From: Cinnamomum chago
Lineage: Eukaryota; Streptophyta; Magnoliopsida; Laurales; Lauraceae
DNA: 64,000 nt
Reading direction: 5' to 3'
NCBI GenBank assembly: GCA_038049695.1
Contig: CP142452.1
Span: 79,286,501-79,350,500, forward strand
In this document: piece after piece, positions 24,669-34,744 of the stretch
How the letters are laid out: each line of letters starts with the position of its first letter
How positions within the stretch are numbered: the stretch's first letter is position 1
Notes under the pieces: generated by a model
Database searches by the model: none
Told to the model about the DNA's origin: nothing
What the model saw: the letters and a program-made list of their open reading frames with translations, nothing else
Translations under genes and position numbers: made by a program

Positions 24669-27600
24669 TCTTTGTCTATCCTCTTTCTCACAATTTTTTA
24701 ACTCCAACTACCTAACTTAAGATACAAATTAATCTTCAGGAAGCTTAAAACTGGTAAACTTGGTGACCGGAGTCTTCATGGAACTTAAATTTGGTAAATT
24801 TACCGAACTGAAAAAATATTTTGTCTTCAATCCACCATTACGAGCATCAAGGCTAAAAAAGTCATGTGTCATAAGACATGGAACCATACCAGAAGCTCCA
24901 GAAATTTAGCTATTAGTAATACCGTTTCAAACATATGAACTGAACTATAACTAAATGAAAATTTTCAAATAAAGGAAATTCTTAGAAATTGTTTGAAGAA
25001 AACTAAAATAGAGAGGTGACCTACTAAATCAAGGTATTTTCATGGCCTAGCATGCCAGAAAAGGACACAATAGTTTTGCAGTTTCATAGTAAAAGGGAAG
25101 TAAATGTGCTCATGCATGATCAGACATTCTCTATGCGATCAAAAAGCAAAAACTGTCATAAGAATTTTAAGTGATTGGTGATTTTCTTATCATAAGCTTC
25201 TAGCACATGAAAACTTTTAAAACAATTCTGTGCATAGATTAGTAGTATGGTTTTCAACTTGATAGTGTAGAATGTTACCTTGTCTCTGAAAACACTAGAT
25301 CCTTTTCGGAACATGACTGGTAGAGTATTGTAATTTATAGAAAACTGTTGGAGAAGTATTTCATTTTTTTCTTGTGTTTGGGTACCCTGGCATGGAAAAG
25401 ATACAAGTCAGAAGCTCTCATGGAATGCTCATAAGAGATATTTTGCACAAAAGATGATGGAAAATGAGAGGAAAATACGGCAGATGAGGTTTTAAAAAAA
25501 GGATTCAGATGGATGTTGCTTCGTCATTGACATCATCATCATCATCATAGAAAGCCACATCCAATTCTTTCAGGACCCGTTTTGTTGGGTTATTCATTGT
25601 TCATCATCCCTATTTACAGCTCCATTCTGTCACTTTACAATGAAACATGCAACTTCAAGCTGCTCACTCGAAGCCTCTGTCATCTAATTTCTTGTATTCG
25701 CAAAACTTCAATTTATCCTACTAGGGCTGTTTCAGTTCTTCTACATGACATGCCCAAATCTTCTCAAATCATAGTCCTAAAATTTTATGCTTAACATCAA
25801 CAATTAAGTCACCTGCTTTGTGCTTTGAGGTATTTTCCAAACCTGGCTACGTTGACAGCCAGCATAAAACTTTTGTCACAACCCAAATATGAATTCTGAA
25901 GAGACAGAATTCATGTAGCCAACCCTAGCACAATTAGGACAAGGCTTCAATGATGACAGATGATGATGTGAAAATATTTTCCCACTAACATGCAACAGAT
26001 ATTTTCATCATTTAAAAAATAACAACCACAATAACAACCCCACAAGGCCACAACCACCACCAACAACAACAACAATAGAAGACACACCTTGTTATTGGAT
26101 GTCTTTTTTTCCAGCTTATATTCAATATAGTAAACTGATCCTAAAAAAGAAATGAGGAAAACACCCATGGCTCAAGATTTTTATTTTCCCAACTTCCATG
26201 GCTCTCTCTCTCTCTCTGAAGCAGCCATGTGAAAAATCGATATTTAAAAGGCACAAAGGATTGAGTAAATGTGGAAAAAAAAAAAAAAGACAACAGAAAA
26301 TAGCTTGAACGGCTATGCAGATAATCATTGGACTGAAATAATTGACCCCCAGAAAAGAAGTTCTTTTTATGTTTTCTGCATGTATTTCAGGGGCGGAACT
26401 AGACCTTTTTCCTAGTCGGTGGAGGAAGGACCAAACTAAACTCTGTATAAAAACTTAAAAAATTATATAAATAGCAATATAAAAAAAAATCTTAAAGTTT
26501 TACTTGATGGTTGAGTACATCTCACCCATAGAGTAATTAGTGAAGAAATTTCGTATAAGAGGACATTTCTTATCTACAACAATGGTATAATTTATCGGCC
26601 ATGGAAATTTAGGTATCTCAAAAGTGTGGAAAAATGTCTTCATTCTTCAAAATATCTTGAGAAGGATGTAGGTGTCAACTGATATTATTGTTAATAGTTT
26701 TCCTTAGAAGGCTATAAAAAAGAGTAGGAAACCATGAAAATAAATCCAAAACCCTGTAAATCCATTGCATAAAGGTTTAACACTTTTTGGCAGAGAAAAA
26801 GGATGGACTACATGAAAATAAATCCAAAACCCTGTAAATCCATTGCATAAAGGTTTAACACTTTTTGGCAGAGAAAAAGGATGGACTACATGAAAATAAA
26901 TCCAAAACCCTGTAAATCCATTGCATAAAGGTTTAACACTTTTTGGCAGAGAAAAAGGATGGACTACAAAAGTCCTAAGGCAAGTTGATAGGTTGCCTGG
27001 CCATTGGGCTTGGGCATCTAAAGGCAAGTTGCGTGGCCAAGGCTTGGGCAATCACAGCCAAATCGCCCGGTCAAGGCATGGGCGCCATTGTCAAGTCACT
27101 AGCCAAGGCCTGAGCAACAGAAGGCAAGTTTCCAGGTCAAGGGTAGAGCAACCATATTTACATTGCTTGGCTGAGGTCTAGGCAAGTAGAGAGCAGGTTG
27201 GTTGGCCAAGGCCAGGAAACTTGCCATTAATATTGCAAATCACCAGGTGTCCAATTTCTATAAATCAGGAGCCCAGGCATGCCAGCAGCATAGTCCATGT
27301 CTCACCACAGGTGACTGACATTCTCAGGCTACAATGCATGATTCTTGGACCACATTGCTCATAAATAGAAGCTGGTTGCTCAAATGGCCAGGAAGAAATA
27401 CTGCCTTCAGAAGAAAGGAATGCCAGATTTCTCCGAGCCATGTTCCCACTGTGCAGGTTTCAAAGGACACTACACACATATGGTCACCCACTCGTCTAGC
27501 TGGTTACTACAGACAAGCTCAAGTTACAAGCACCAAAAGCTTGGTCACAAGAGAAGGGCCATGCTCCGAATTCATAGGGACCACTTCTCCCACAATCTCC

Positions 27601-30600
27601 AACAAGTTGCAAGGCCTAACCAAGGATCAAAATAGCGGTTGCGGCAGGTGCAGCGGTCAGTGGCTAAAACGCTACGTAGCGAGCGATACGTAGCGGTTGC
27701 AGTGATAAGTAGTGGTGTAGCAGTGTGAATTTTTTAAATGGTCAAATTTTTTTGAATCTTGTATAGCAAACAATATTGTATTTCTTTTGTGATTTGAAAC
27801 CATATAAGGGTAGAGATAACTTTAGGAAAGATTAATGAGGAGAAGAAATAGGAAAAATAGTGTTTAAAATTAAAATTACTTGGCTCTATTAGGTTTTAGA
27901 CCGTAGCGCCACTATTTTCAAAATAGCGTAGCGGCCTCGACCGCTACAGCCGATTATGCAGGCGCTACGCTACGCAGCGGCCGCTATTTTGAACCATGGG
28001 CCTAATTCCTAAGGGCAATAAATAACCCTCTTAGGAGACATGAGAGGAGAAGGAAAAAGCAGGAGGATCTATTCTCTGAGTATACACCCTGCCTATCATA
28101 CCCGGATACTGCAAATTACCTGTGGTATTCGTACCGATACGGTCCGATACGGATACCGGTATGGGATACAGCAAGATACTGCTTGGATACGGGGGGCCAA
28201 TTTCAGGTTACGGCTTGCATTATTTTTCGCCCAATATTTCGGCAGATTTTCCATTTCAGCCAATTTATGTCTTTCTCTTAGTTTGATCAAAAGGAAAACA
28301 AAAAAGAAGAAGAGGAGGAGGAGGAGGAGACCCACCTGTTTCGACTGCTGCTGCTGCGACCTTCATGTGCCAAGTATTCCTCCTCTTCTTCTTCCTCCGT
28401 TCTTTTTTCTTTCTTTCTTTCCTTCTTCTTCTTCTTCTTTCTTCTCTTTTTTTTTTTTTTTTTTTTTCTCTCATTCGTTTGTGCCCTAGAGATGCCAACG
28501 AAAGGACAGAAAAGAATCCATTGCTCTTATGTTTCTTTCATTTTTTAATATTGGGCTACTGGGCCCATCAGCCACTCAGCCCATTTTTCTTTTCTTCTCT
28601 TTTTGATGTTGTGCTACTGATCAATCAGCCACTCAGCCCACTTTTCTATTTTTTCTCTTTTTCTATGCTGAGATATTGTATTGTGAGGCCCACCTCATTG
28701 AAAATTTAAAACAAACAGTGGGCCTTGTAATATTTGAGCTCTAAATTAAGATAAAATAAGCATTCCACCTAAAAGAAATCCCTAACCAAATATTTATATT
28801 TATATATATCTAGGAATGCCGTACCCGTATCCGTATCCTAAGATTTTGAAGTTGCGTATCGGACGCTCGTTCCCGTGTCCTGTATCCGTACCCGTGTCCG
28901 TATCCGGGCATCATAGCACCCTGCTATGATATCATGAGAATTCAAGAATCTTGCTACTTGCATTAAAATCCTATGTGTGTTCTACCAAACCCTCACCAGA
29001 GAGATAAACCATTAAAGTAACTAACACCAAGTGGAGTCTAAGGATATAATCTTGCTTGGATATGTACTTGATAATCTGCAAAAAAGGACCCATGTCTCTT
29101 TGTATCCTTTCTTTCTGTCTCTTCTATTCATAAAGTATACTCTACTAAACTGTTTGCACTACTGACGAGAATGGGATTCTCTTTTCTCAATTGTATGTTG
29201 TTTTCTCTCTTAACCTTTCTGATTCATCTACAGAGATGAATCCATAAACTACTTGAATACAAATTTATCTCCACAAGAAGACAAACTATTTCCTCCAATC
29301 CTCTTCCTACACTGCAATTTCATTGGATTAGTTCAATCACTCTTCCACTTACCAACAAATACATGGTGGAAAGTTAGGAAAATTAACACGATGAAAGTGA
29401 AAGAGAGGTGCAAATGTAAACACAATTTCAGTATAGAAAACATCAATTGTTCCCCAGTCAGAAGAAGGAAAGAATCAACTGTCGATGAAAACTAGGAAAG
29501 CAACCTTTAAAAGATCTTGAGCTTCTCTTTTGCTTTTTCCAGACTTCACCAGCATCCAATAACAGGTATTATATTGATTGTTTACGTGACCTGCAAAATG
29601 AAAAACAAACATGACCGTGTTACAATCTGAAGTTCGAGACTTTTTCATTGGAAAATGTACTAATTGTCTCAATCCCAAAAAAGAATCAATAGTACCCTAC
29701 ATTATTGAGAGAAGGCTAAGATAATGATAGTGATGGTGTTACTAGAATCAATAGTTGCATTACAAAAATGCCTAGATTTAAAAAGAAAATGTTGAAAGCA
29801 GGGGCTATGCACCAGGAAAAAAAAGTTATTGGTCCTCTGGGTACTTGGTAGGACTAGTTATATGATAGTGCAAGTAGAAGGTGCTCATTGTCTTAGCCAC
29901 TAGGTTGTGGGTTTGAGTCATGTTATCATTTCAACCAAAAGAAACAAAAAAACCTTACAATCAACCTGCCTCCATGCTAGATAATCTCGAACTATTGTAG
30001 ACGATGGATAGCATATGACTCGTCCATCGAAAGAAGGTGGGTACTTCAATTCTTTCTGTGGAAAGAATTCTCTCCACTTCATGACATATGCAGAAGTAAA
30101 GTAGGAAACAATGAGGGAGAGTATTTTACTGCAAATTGAAAACAATTGAAAAAAAGTCAAATTTAAATCATGAGGGTATGCAGAATGACTATCTGCAGCA
30201 AGAATAACTTGATCTAGTTACTCTTTCTTAACTCCATAACCACTTCAAATCCATGACTGCATAATACTTAGTAAAAATTGCACTAACTAAATAGTAAATG
30301 CCGTGAGAAAAACCTGGAATGTCTTTGGCATAATCGGGTTGTCTTCTTCAAGATAAAACTGACATTAAATAAAACACATTAGAATCTCAAGTGGTGAAGG
30401 AGGACGGATTATTATAAACATTATGTAATCTGCATTGAAGTAACTCAACCATTACAAGTTCAGTCAAGTAACTGAGTAAGCACTTTCTGACTTGGTCTAC
30501 GGCTTACGGAAAATGAAAAAATAGGAAAAAATAGAAAAGTAGGAAGGGGTTTGTCTGATGGGATATAACATATCAGTGAAGCAGACATCGCACCTGTACT

Positions 30601-31742
30601 CATCACTGACGCCATATGCAAAAACTATGTCTGGAAACTCCTCTAGCATAGACTTTGCACATGAATTCATAAGATTCAATGCTTGCTCATCATTGGGTTT
30701 CTCAAATTCATGAACTTCGCAAAACCTAAAAACCCACAGAAAGAACTAAGCAGTACGTAGAGAAAGAAGAAAAACACCAGATTGCAGGCATACCAGGAGG
30801 TAATATTCCACGCTTCACTGATTTTATGCTTCCTTAGCATGATAATGATTGAAGATGAACAAATAATGGAAAAACTTGTCCCCAATTGTAGCTCAGCTAG
30901 TTAGGGACATGAGTATGTGTACAAGTGCAAAAGTTCGAGTCAACAATGTAGCAAAAAACAAAATACTGGAAAAACTTCAAAATAAAGAGATGTCACAAAG
31001 ATGTAACTATATAAAGGAATCCATATAAATATTGCAAAGATACCCTCATCTAAACCATAAAATATTAGGCTACACAAATAGATGATTCAAGCAGCTTACT
31101 GTAAGGTGAAAAATGGAATAGGTATTTATATATATTTAAAAACTTCAAATGAAAAAGAAAAAAGATTCATAGGAATTGCTGCCAGTTAATACAAATAACT
31201 TTAAGAATCCTACATGCTTGCTAATATGGCATGTAGAACTATGTAGGCTCTGAATGATCAATTACAAAGTGGAAACGTCACACATTTTTAAAAGGTGAGA
31301 AGACAAGTACCTGCCCTATGGTATATGACCAATTTGTATTCAAGTTGTGGTAACCAATTCATTATGAATCATACTTGCTAATTTGTCAGGGTATATTCAT
31401 GCTATTCTGCTTTTGATTCGTCGAATTAGCATTTGATTTTACTGAATTCGATGACTGCTTAGATTTTCTAATTCAATTTGCATGGATCATGAGTCTAATT
31501 CAAATGGCTACACAATCAATGTGTCCCCTAATTTATACCAAACCCTAACCGACCTTGTTAAAGCTTATTATTGAAGTAATGGCCTACAAGATTACTCCTA
31601 TGACCTCTATTGCAAAATAAATTACAATAAAGTCTCACCTGTGAAACCGGTGACCATCAATTCTAACAACAATCCATGTTAAAGGCATGAGTTCATCTTC
31701 TGGTTCAAAGGACTTCACATACTCATATTTGTTGTTTGCCAT
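23098..31742 (-). CDS. THG1: tRNA(His) guanylyltransferase, single-domain
   Basis: Seven exons on the - strand: 31742-31639, 30725-30594, 30358-30314, 30128-29959, 29590-29505, 25386-25279 and 23238-23098. All junctions are GT-AG and phases agree; total 786 nt, 261 residues. The enzyme adds the extra G at position -1 of tRNA-His, needed for histidyl-tRNA synthetase. Visible marks: [18 protein letters not shown] start, metal-binding [31 protein letters not shown] (second carboxylate), [18 protein letters not shown] (the HINNLYNT block) and a C-terminal [20 protein letters not shown] as in animal and yeast enzymes. Arabidopsis THG1 has two tandem domains; here only one is seen, closest to that protein's second domain. 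I chose the ATG at 31742 because it gives the family's [12 protein letters not shown] start; an in-frame ATG at 31835 lies next to a likely intron acceptor (exon start about 31824, in the 5' UTR). Confidence 0.9.
24150..24447 (+). mobile_element. TRIM-like small LTR element (fossil)
   Basis: A 72-bp right LTR (24376-24447, TGTTAAGTAG...TTGGACTTGACA) follows a purine-rich GGGAGGTGAGGG. A left LTR, recognisable mainly in its last 30 bp, ends at 24226 with TCGGACTTGACA. The next bases, TGATATCAGAGCCATG, match the primer site for initiator tRNA-Met with one difference. It has no coding capacity. It lies in the last THG1 intron, antisense to that gene. Confidence 0.65.
24629..24667. repeat. (CT)n(CA)n compound microsatellite
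   Basis: About nine CT units followed by about ten CA units, within a THG1 intron. Confidence 0.85.
26733..26966. repeat. 78-bp tandem repeat, three copies
   Basis: Units begin CATGAAAATAAATCCAAAAC at 26733, 26811 and 26889 and are essentially identical, so the duplication is recent. The length is 26 codons and the - strand frame stays open through all three ([14 protein letters not shown]...). It lies inside a THG1 intron, so I treat the frame as incidental. Confidence 0.9.
27000..27200. repeat. Degenerate minisatellite, about 35-bp units
   Basis: Repeated AAGGCAAGTTGCGTGGCCAAGGC-like phrases (shared core GGCCAAGGC(T/C)TGGGCAA) recur five to six times with heavy divergence, directly after the 78-bp array. 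Confidence 0.6.
27621..27998. mobile_element. hAT-like MITE, CAAAATAGCGG family copy 2
   Basis: Left terminus CAAGGATCAAAATAGCGG, reversed right terminus CATGGTTCAAAATAGCGG. It is flanked by GGCCTAAC (27613-27620) and GGCCTAAT (27999-28006), an 8-bp duplication with one difference. Subterminal CGCTACGTAGCG-like repeats are dense at both ends. It lies in the 4.1-kb THG1 intron. Confidence 0.8.
28093..28916. mobile_element. hAT-like element, GATACGG family, 824 bp, non-autonomous
   Basis: Termini CTATCATACCCGGATAC and, reversed, CTATGATGCCCGGATACGG. Exact 8-bp duplication CACCCTGC at 28085-28092 and 28917-28924. Both ends hold GATACGG-type repeats. The middle has a purine-rich GAGGAGGAGG block (28306-28330) and a long pyrimidine block (about 28376-28476). 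No transposase frame is seen. Inserted in a THG1 intron, 94 bp from the previous element. Confidence 0.85.
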
Positions 31743-31880
31743 TTCCAACCAAATTGCCTGAGAAGGCCTCTCAAAACCTTCTGCTTTCCACAAATCTTCA
31801 AGTTTTATGGTGAGTTTTAGCACCCTATTGACCATTAAAAAAAAAAAAATTTAGTAGCCTATTGCATAACAACCACGTTC

Positions 31881-32079
31881 GCCCTGTTTGTTTACATAAG
31901 AGTAAAAGAGGATTAAGCATCAAATCATGAATAAAATTAAAGAGGAAGGGACTAGGGCAAAAGCACTACAATACAATTTTACTTGGGGAGAGTAAAATAA
32001 AGGGGAAAGTGGGGTAAAGCCCCTACTTTATCTAACATCAGCAATTTACAATACCCTCCCCTTTTTCCATCCAAACACC
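31881..32079. mobile_element. Candidate MITE (GCCCTGTTTG termini)
   Basis: Left end GCCCTGTTTGTTTACATAAG and reversed right end GGGTGTTTGGATGGAAAAAG are loosely matching inverted termini of a common plant type. It lies just upstream (5') of the THG1 coding start, in the probable 5' UTR intron. Confidence 0.4.
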
Positions 32080-33560
32080 CATGAAGTAAAACTTTATATC
32101 ACATCGGTTAGTTACTTTCCTTCTACTCAAAAGAACCACACTATATAGTAATCTTAATCTTTAAAGATTGAGGAAAGCATTTTAGAAATTAGGAAACCAT
32201 GCATAATCTAAATGTTAAAAGATAAAGGTAAGTATCAATACAACTGAGTTATGGAATTTTCTTCAAAACAAGGTCCATCAACTGTCCATGTTGACTCATC
32301 AGGACTTCCAGCCTGGCATGCTTCAAGACAGGCCTGGATTGACATTTAGGCCCCAGAGTGAGGGCAAGATCCGAAAGTCAGCCCATTTAATAAAAGAGCC
32401 AGGTATGAACTTTTAATTTATAGATCACACACCCAGGTTGGCCCATTTAGATCCACTAAGCTCTTCTCTAATTCTGCATAATCTCATGATGATGATATTA
32501 CTTTTATTTATACTTATTATGGAGGATGATCTAAACCTTCTTCCATAAACTAACTACACCATGTACAAGATATGGCACAAAAAATCTCTTCAAATTACCC
32601 AAACTGTCTAATGAGTAAAAATGAAAGGGACATTGAAATTTAAATCATTATGTCAAAAGTATGTATAAATAATCTACATAGATATAGCAATACCAATAAC
32701 AAGAAAATGAAGAACAAGAACGACTGGTTGAAACTCAGTTGGTTCTAGCCCAGCCCCACGGTTAGCTTGCTCGCAGAGTCTGGGTCCTATTAAAAATTTA
32801 GGCCCGAACATAAACGGACTGAACTGAACTCTGGGTTCACCTCAGCCCGGCTTCCTTACATCCCAACTCAAATCCAAATAGATGACAAGGGTCAAGGCAT
32901 TTGCTTGGTTACCTCTGCAAAATCACAGACTAAACAGTAAGCAAGGAATTAAAACATGGCGGGCTTTCACTGCCGGTTTACTCAACTAAGAGGCGTCCAA
33001 TCTCAACCACAATGTCCAGTGTCCAAGTGTCACTTTAAGCAGTTACCAACCCACATAGAACAATTAACAAACAGCTGGTGTGCAACCATAAAAACAATCG
33101 GGCAACATCCCTCGAATAGCAACTTGATCAATCACTGAAACAAACTGGTAGTTCAGAGAACAGACACCCAATGTGGGGTCTTTCCAAAACAGTGTCTTAT
33201 CCAATTACAACGTGGCTCCAGTTTCCAGTGACATGGCGTTTGCAGCGTAAATTGGTGCTATAAGATGAAAAGGTACAACATGAATTTTATTCAGTAGAGA
33301 GAGAACCTGATTTTCTTGGCCTCCTGTAGCTTTGGCCGGTCCGGTTTTTCGAGTTAGAAACGAGTCACAATATTAGCCCATGGGTGTTGGATACAGTCAT
33401 ACAGGGCAATGAGAAAAGTCCTAGTCCATGGGGAAAAAAGGAGGGCTTTTCGGATGTCGAGGGCTACTCAAGAGATTTTTTTTTTTTTAAAGTAATTATA
33501 TGGGATACTTACTAATTTTTTTATCTGATATTATTAGCAATTTAATTTAAGCCATAATTA
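32080..33560. other. THG1 upstream region and leader
   Basis: The THG1 start of transcription should lie here, perhaps near 33.3-33.4 kb, where the - strand has AAAATCAG followed by GTTCTCTC, a possible donor of a 5' UTR exon. Otherwise AT-rich with GGCCCA-rich phrases near 32.4 and 32.75 kb. No other gene seen. Confidence 0.4.
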
Positions 33561-33576
33561 AAAAAAACTAATAGAT

Positions 33577-33707
33577 TTTTTTTTTTGGCTATCGGAGGGT
33601 TCTCAACCCTTTGGGCTGGACTAATCCCTCCAGGCCCAGAGAAGCCGGATAAATTCTCATGTAGCCCCAATATGGTAGTGCAGTTTCGAGAACTACCCCT
33701 TGGGGTT
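33577..33707 (-). mobile_element. tRNA-type SINE with internally deleted head
   Basis: On the - strand it starts CCCCAAGGGGTAG and jumps directly to TTCTCGAAACTGCAC, losing most of the tRNA-like head. It then follows the 60612 SINE to GGGATTAGTCCAGCCCAAAG and an A tail. The duplication AAAAAAACTAATAGAT/AAAAAAATTAATAGAT flanks it at 33561-33576 and 33709-33724. Confidence 0.75.
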
Positions 33708-34525
33708 AAAAAAAATTAATAGATGAAAAGAATGTTTTAGAATTAATTTTGCGTTGTGACAAAATTTTACAATGACGGTCAACCTATTTAACTCAAGTAC
33801 GCAACACTCCTTCTCTACTCAGAATTTGGTATTGAAAGTAAAAAGTGGTAAGAGATTTTTAAGCTAGTAGCTGATCCAACGCTTTGATGATGATAATTAT
33901 GAGATGAAAATAATATCTATTTCAGCTGTACAACTCAAGATGTTCAATTTGGTGGTTAGCAATGCATGAATGTGCTGATCTTAGCTAATAAAGCAATTAT
34001 CAGTTAAAAACCTGGAATTTTTGCATTACTAGTGGACTACATGATGCCATGTGCCTTACAAATATACTAGCAACAAAAAAAAGAATTATTAAATGAAAAC
34101 TCTCTTCTTTTTTTATCACAAATACCAATATTGTTCTGAAATTATTGATTTTCATGATATTTTCTCAAAACATCACATATTTTATTGCAATAAAAAGGTG
34201 AAATATCCCGGAATCCTTTTTTCTTCTTTTTTTTTTATATAAATTAATTAGGAGGTTATAATATATATGAAAGTGAAGTTCTTGGGTTCAGCAGTACTTA
34301 ATTAAGTTGTTTCTCTTTCTTTGATTAAAGGAATCACTTATTGGGCACACTTTTGTGCAGTGAAGAATCCCAACTCAAGCCAGTCCCAACTCCTATTAGG
34401 ATGAAATTTGGCCCAAAGCCAACAACTCGGATTTCACCCTACTGATGAACTCATAAACATATTGGACTAGCCATAGAATTTCTATGATTGTGAGCTTTCA
34501 GGATCCGGACTCAGTAGTGTTTTTA

Positions 34526-34553
34526 GACGTGGGATAGGCCCAAAATGACGTGG
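34526..34553 (+). promoter_or_regulatory. Paired ACGT boxes with a TGGGCC site
   Basis: GACGTGG at 34526-34532 and TGACGTGG at 34546-34553 (G-box/ABRE-like bZIP cores, 21 bp apart) flank a GGCCCA at about 34536, the reverse of a TGGGCC site-II motif. They lie about 190 bp upstream of the ATG at 34745. Function inferred only. Confidence 0.4.
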
Positions 34554-34744
34554 ACAAAATGTGTGTCTCTCGTGCCATTTGATTTTGATAAGAGAACGAT
34601 GTCACTTCTCCTACTATTCCTGCTGCTGCTGCTTCTTCTTCTTCTCCTTCTCTCTTTTCACTGAAGTTTTAATATTACAATTGTATATTGTGGGCTGTTT
34701 GGGTGTCTATCATATATGGTATATATATCTATATAGCATGAGAG

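Noticed and set aside
26704-27051. 115-codon - strand ORF
   Set aside because: It is a 78-bp tandem repeat inside a THG1 intron; the frame stays open because the unit length is divisible by three.
28040-28709. Several overlapping frames of 79-149 codons on both strands
   Set aside because: They are made by the GAGGAGG and CTTCTT low-complexity blocks inside a hAT-like element.
31743-31835. 31-residue N-terminal extension of THG1 from an upstream ATG
   Set aside because: A T-rich tract followed by CAATAG and a family-typical [12 protein letters not shown] start suggest the upstream ATG lies in an intron.
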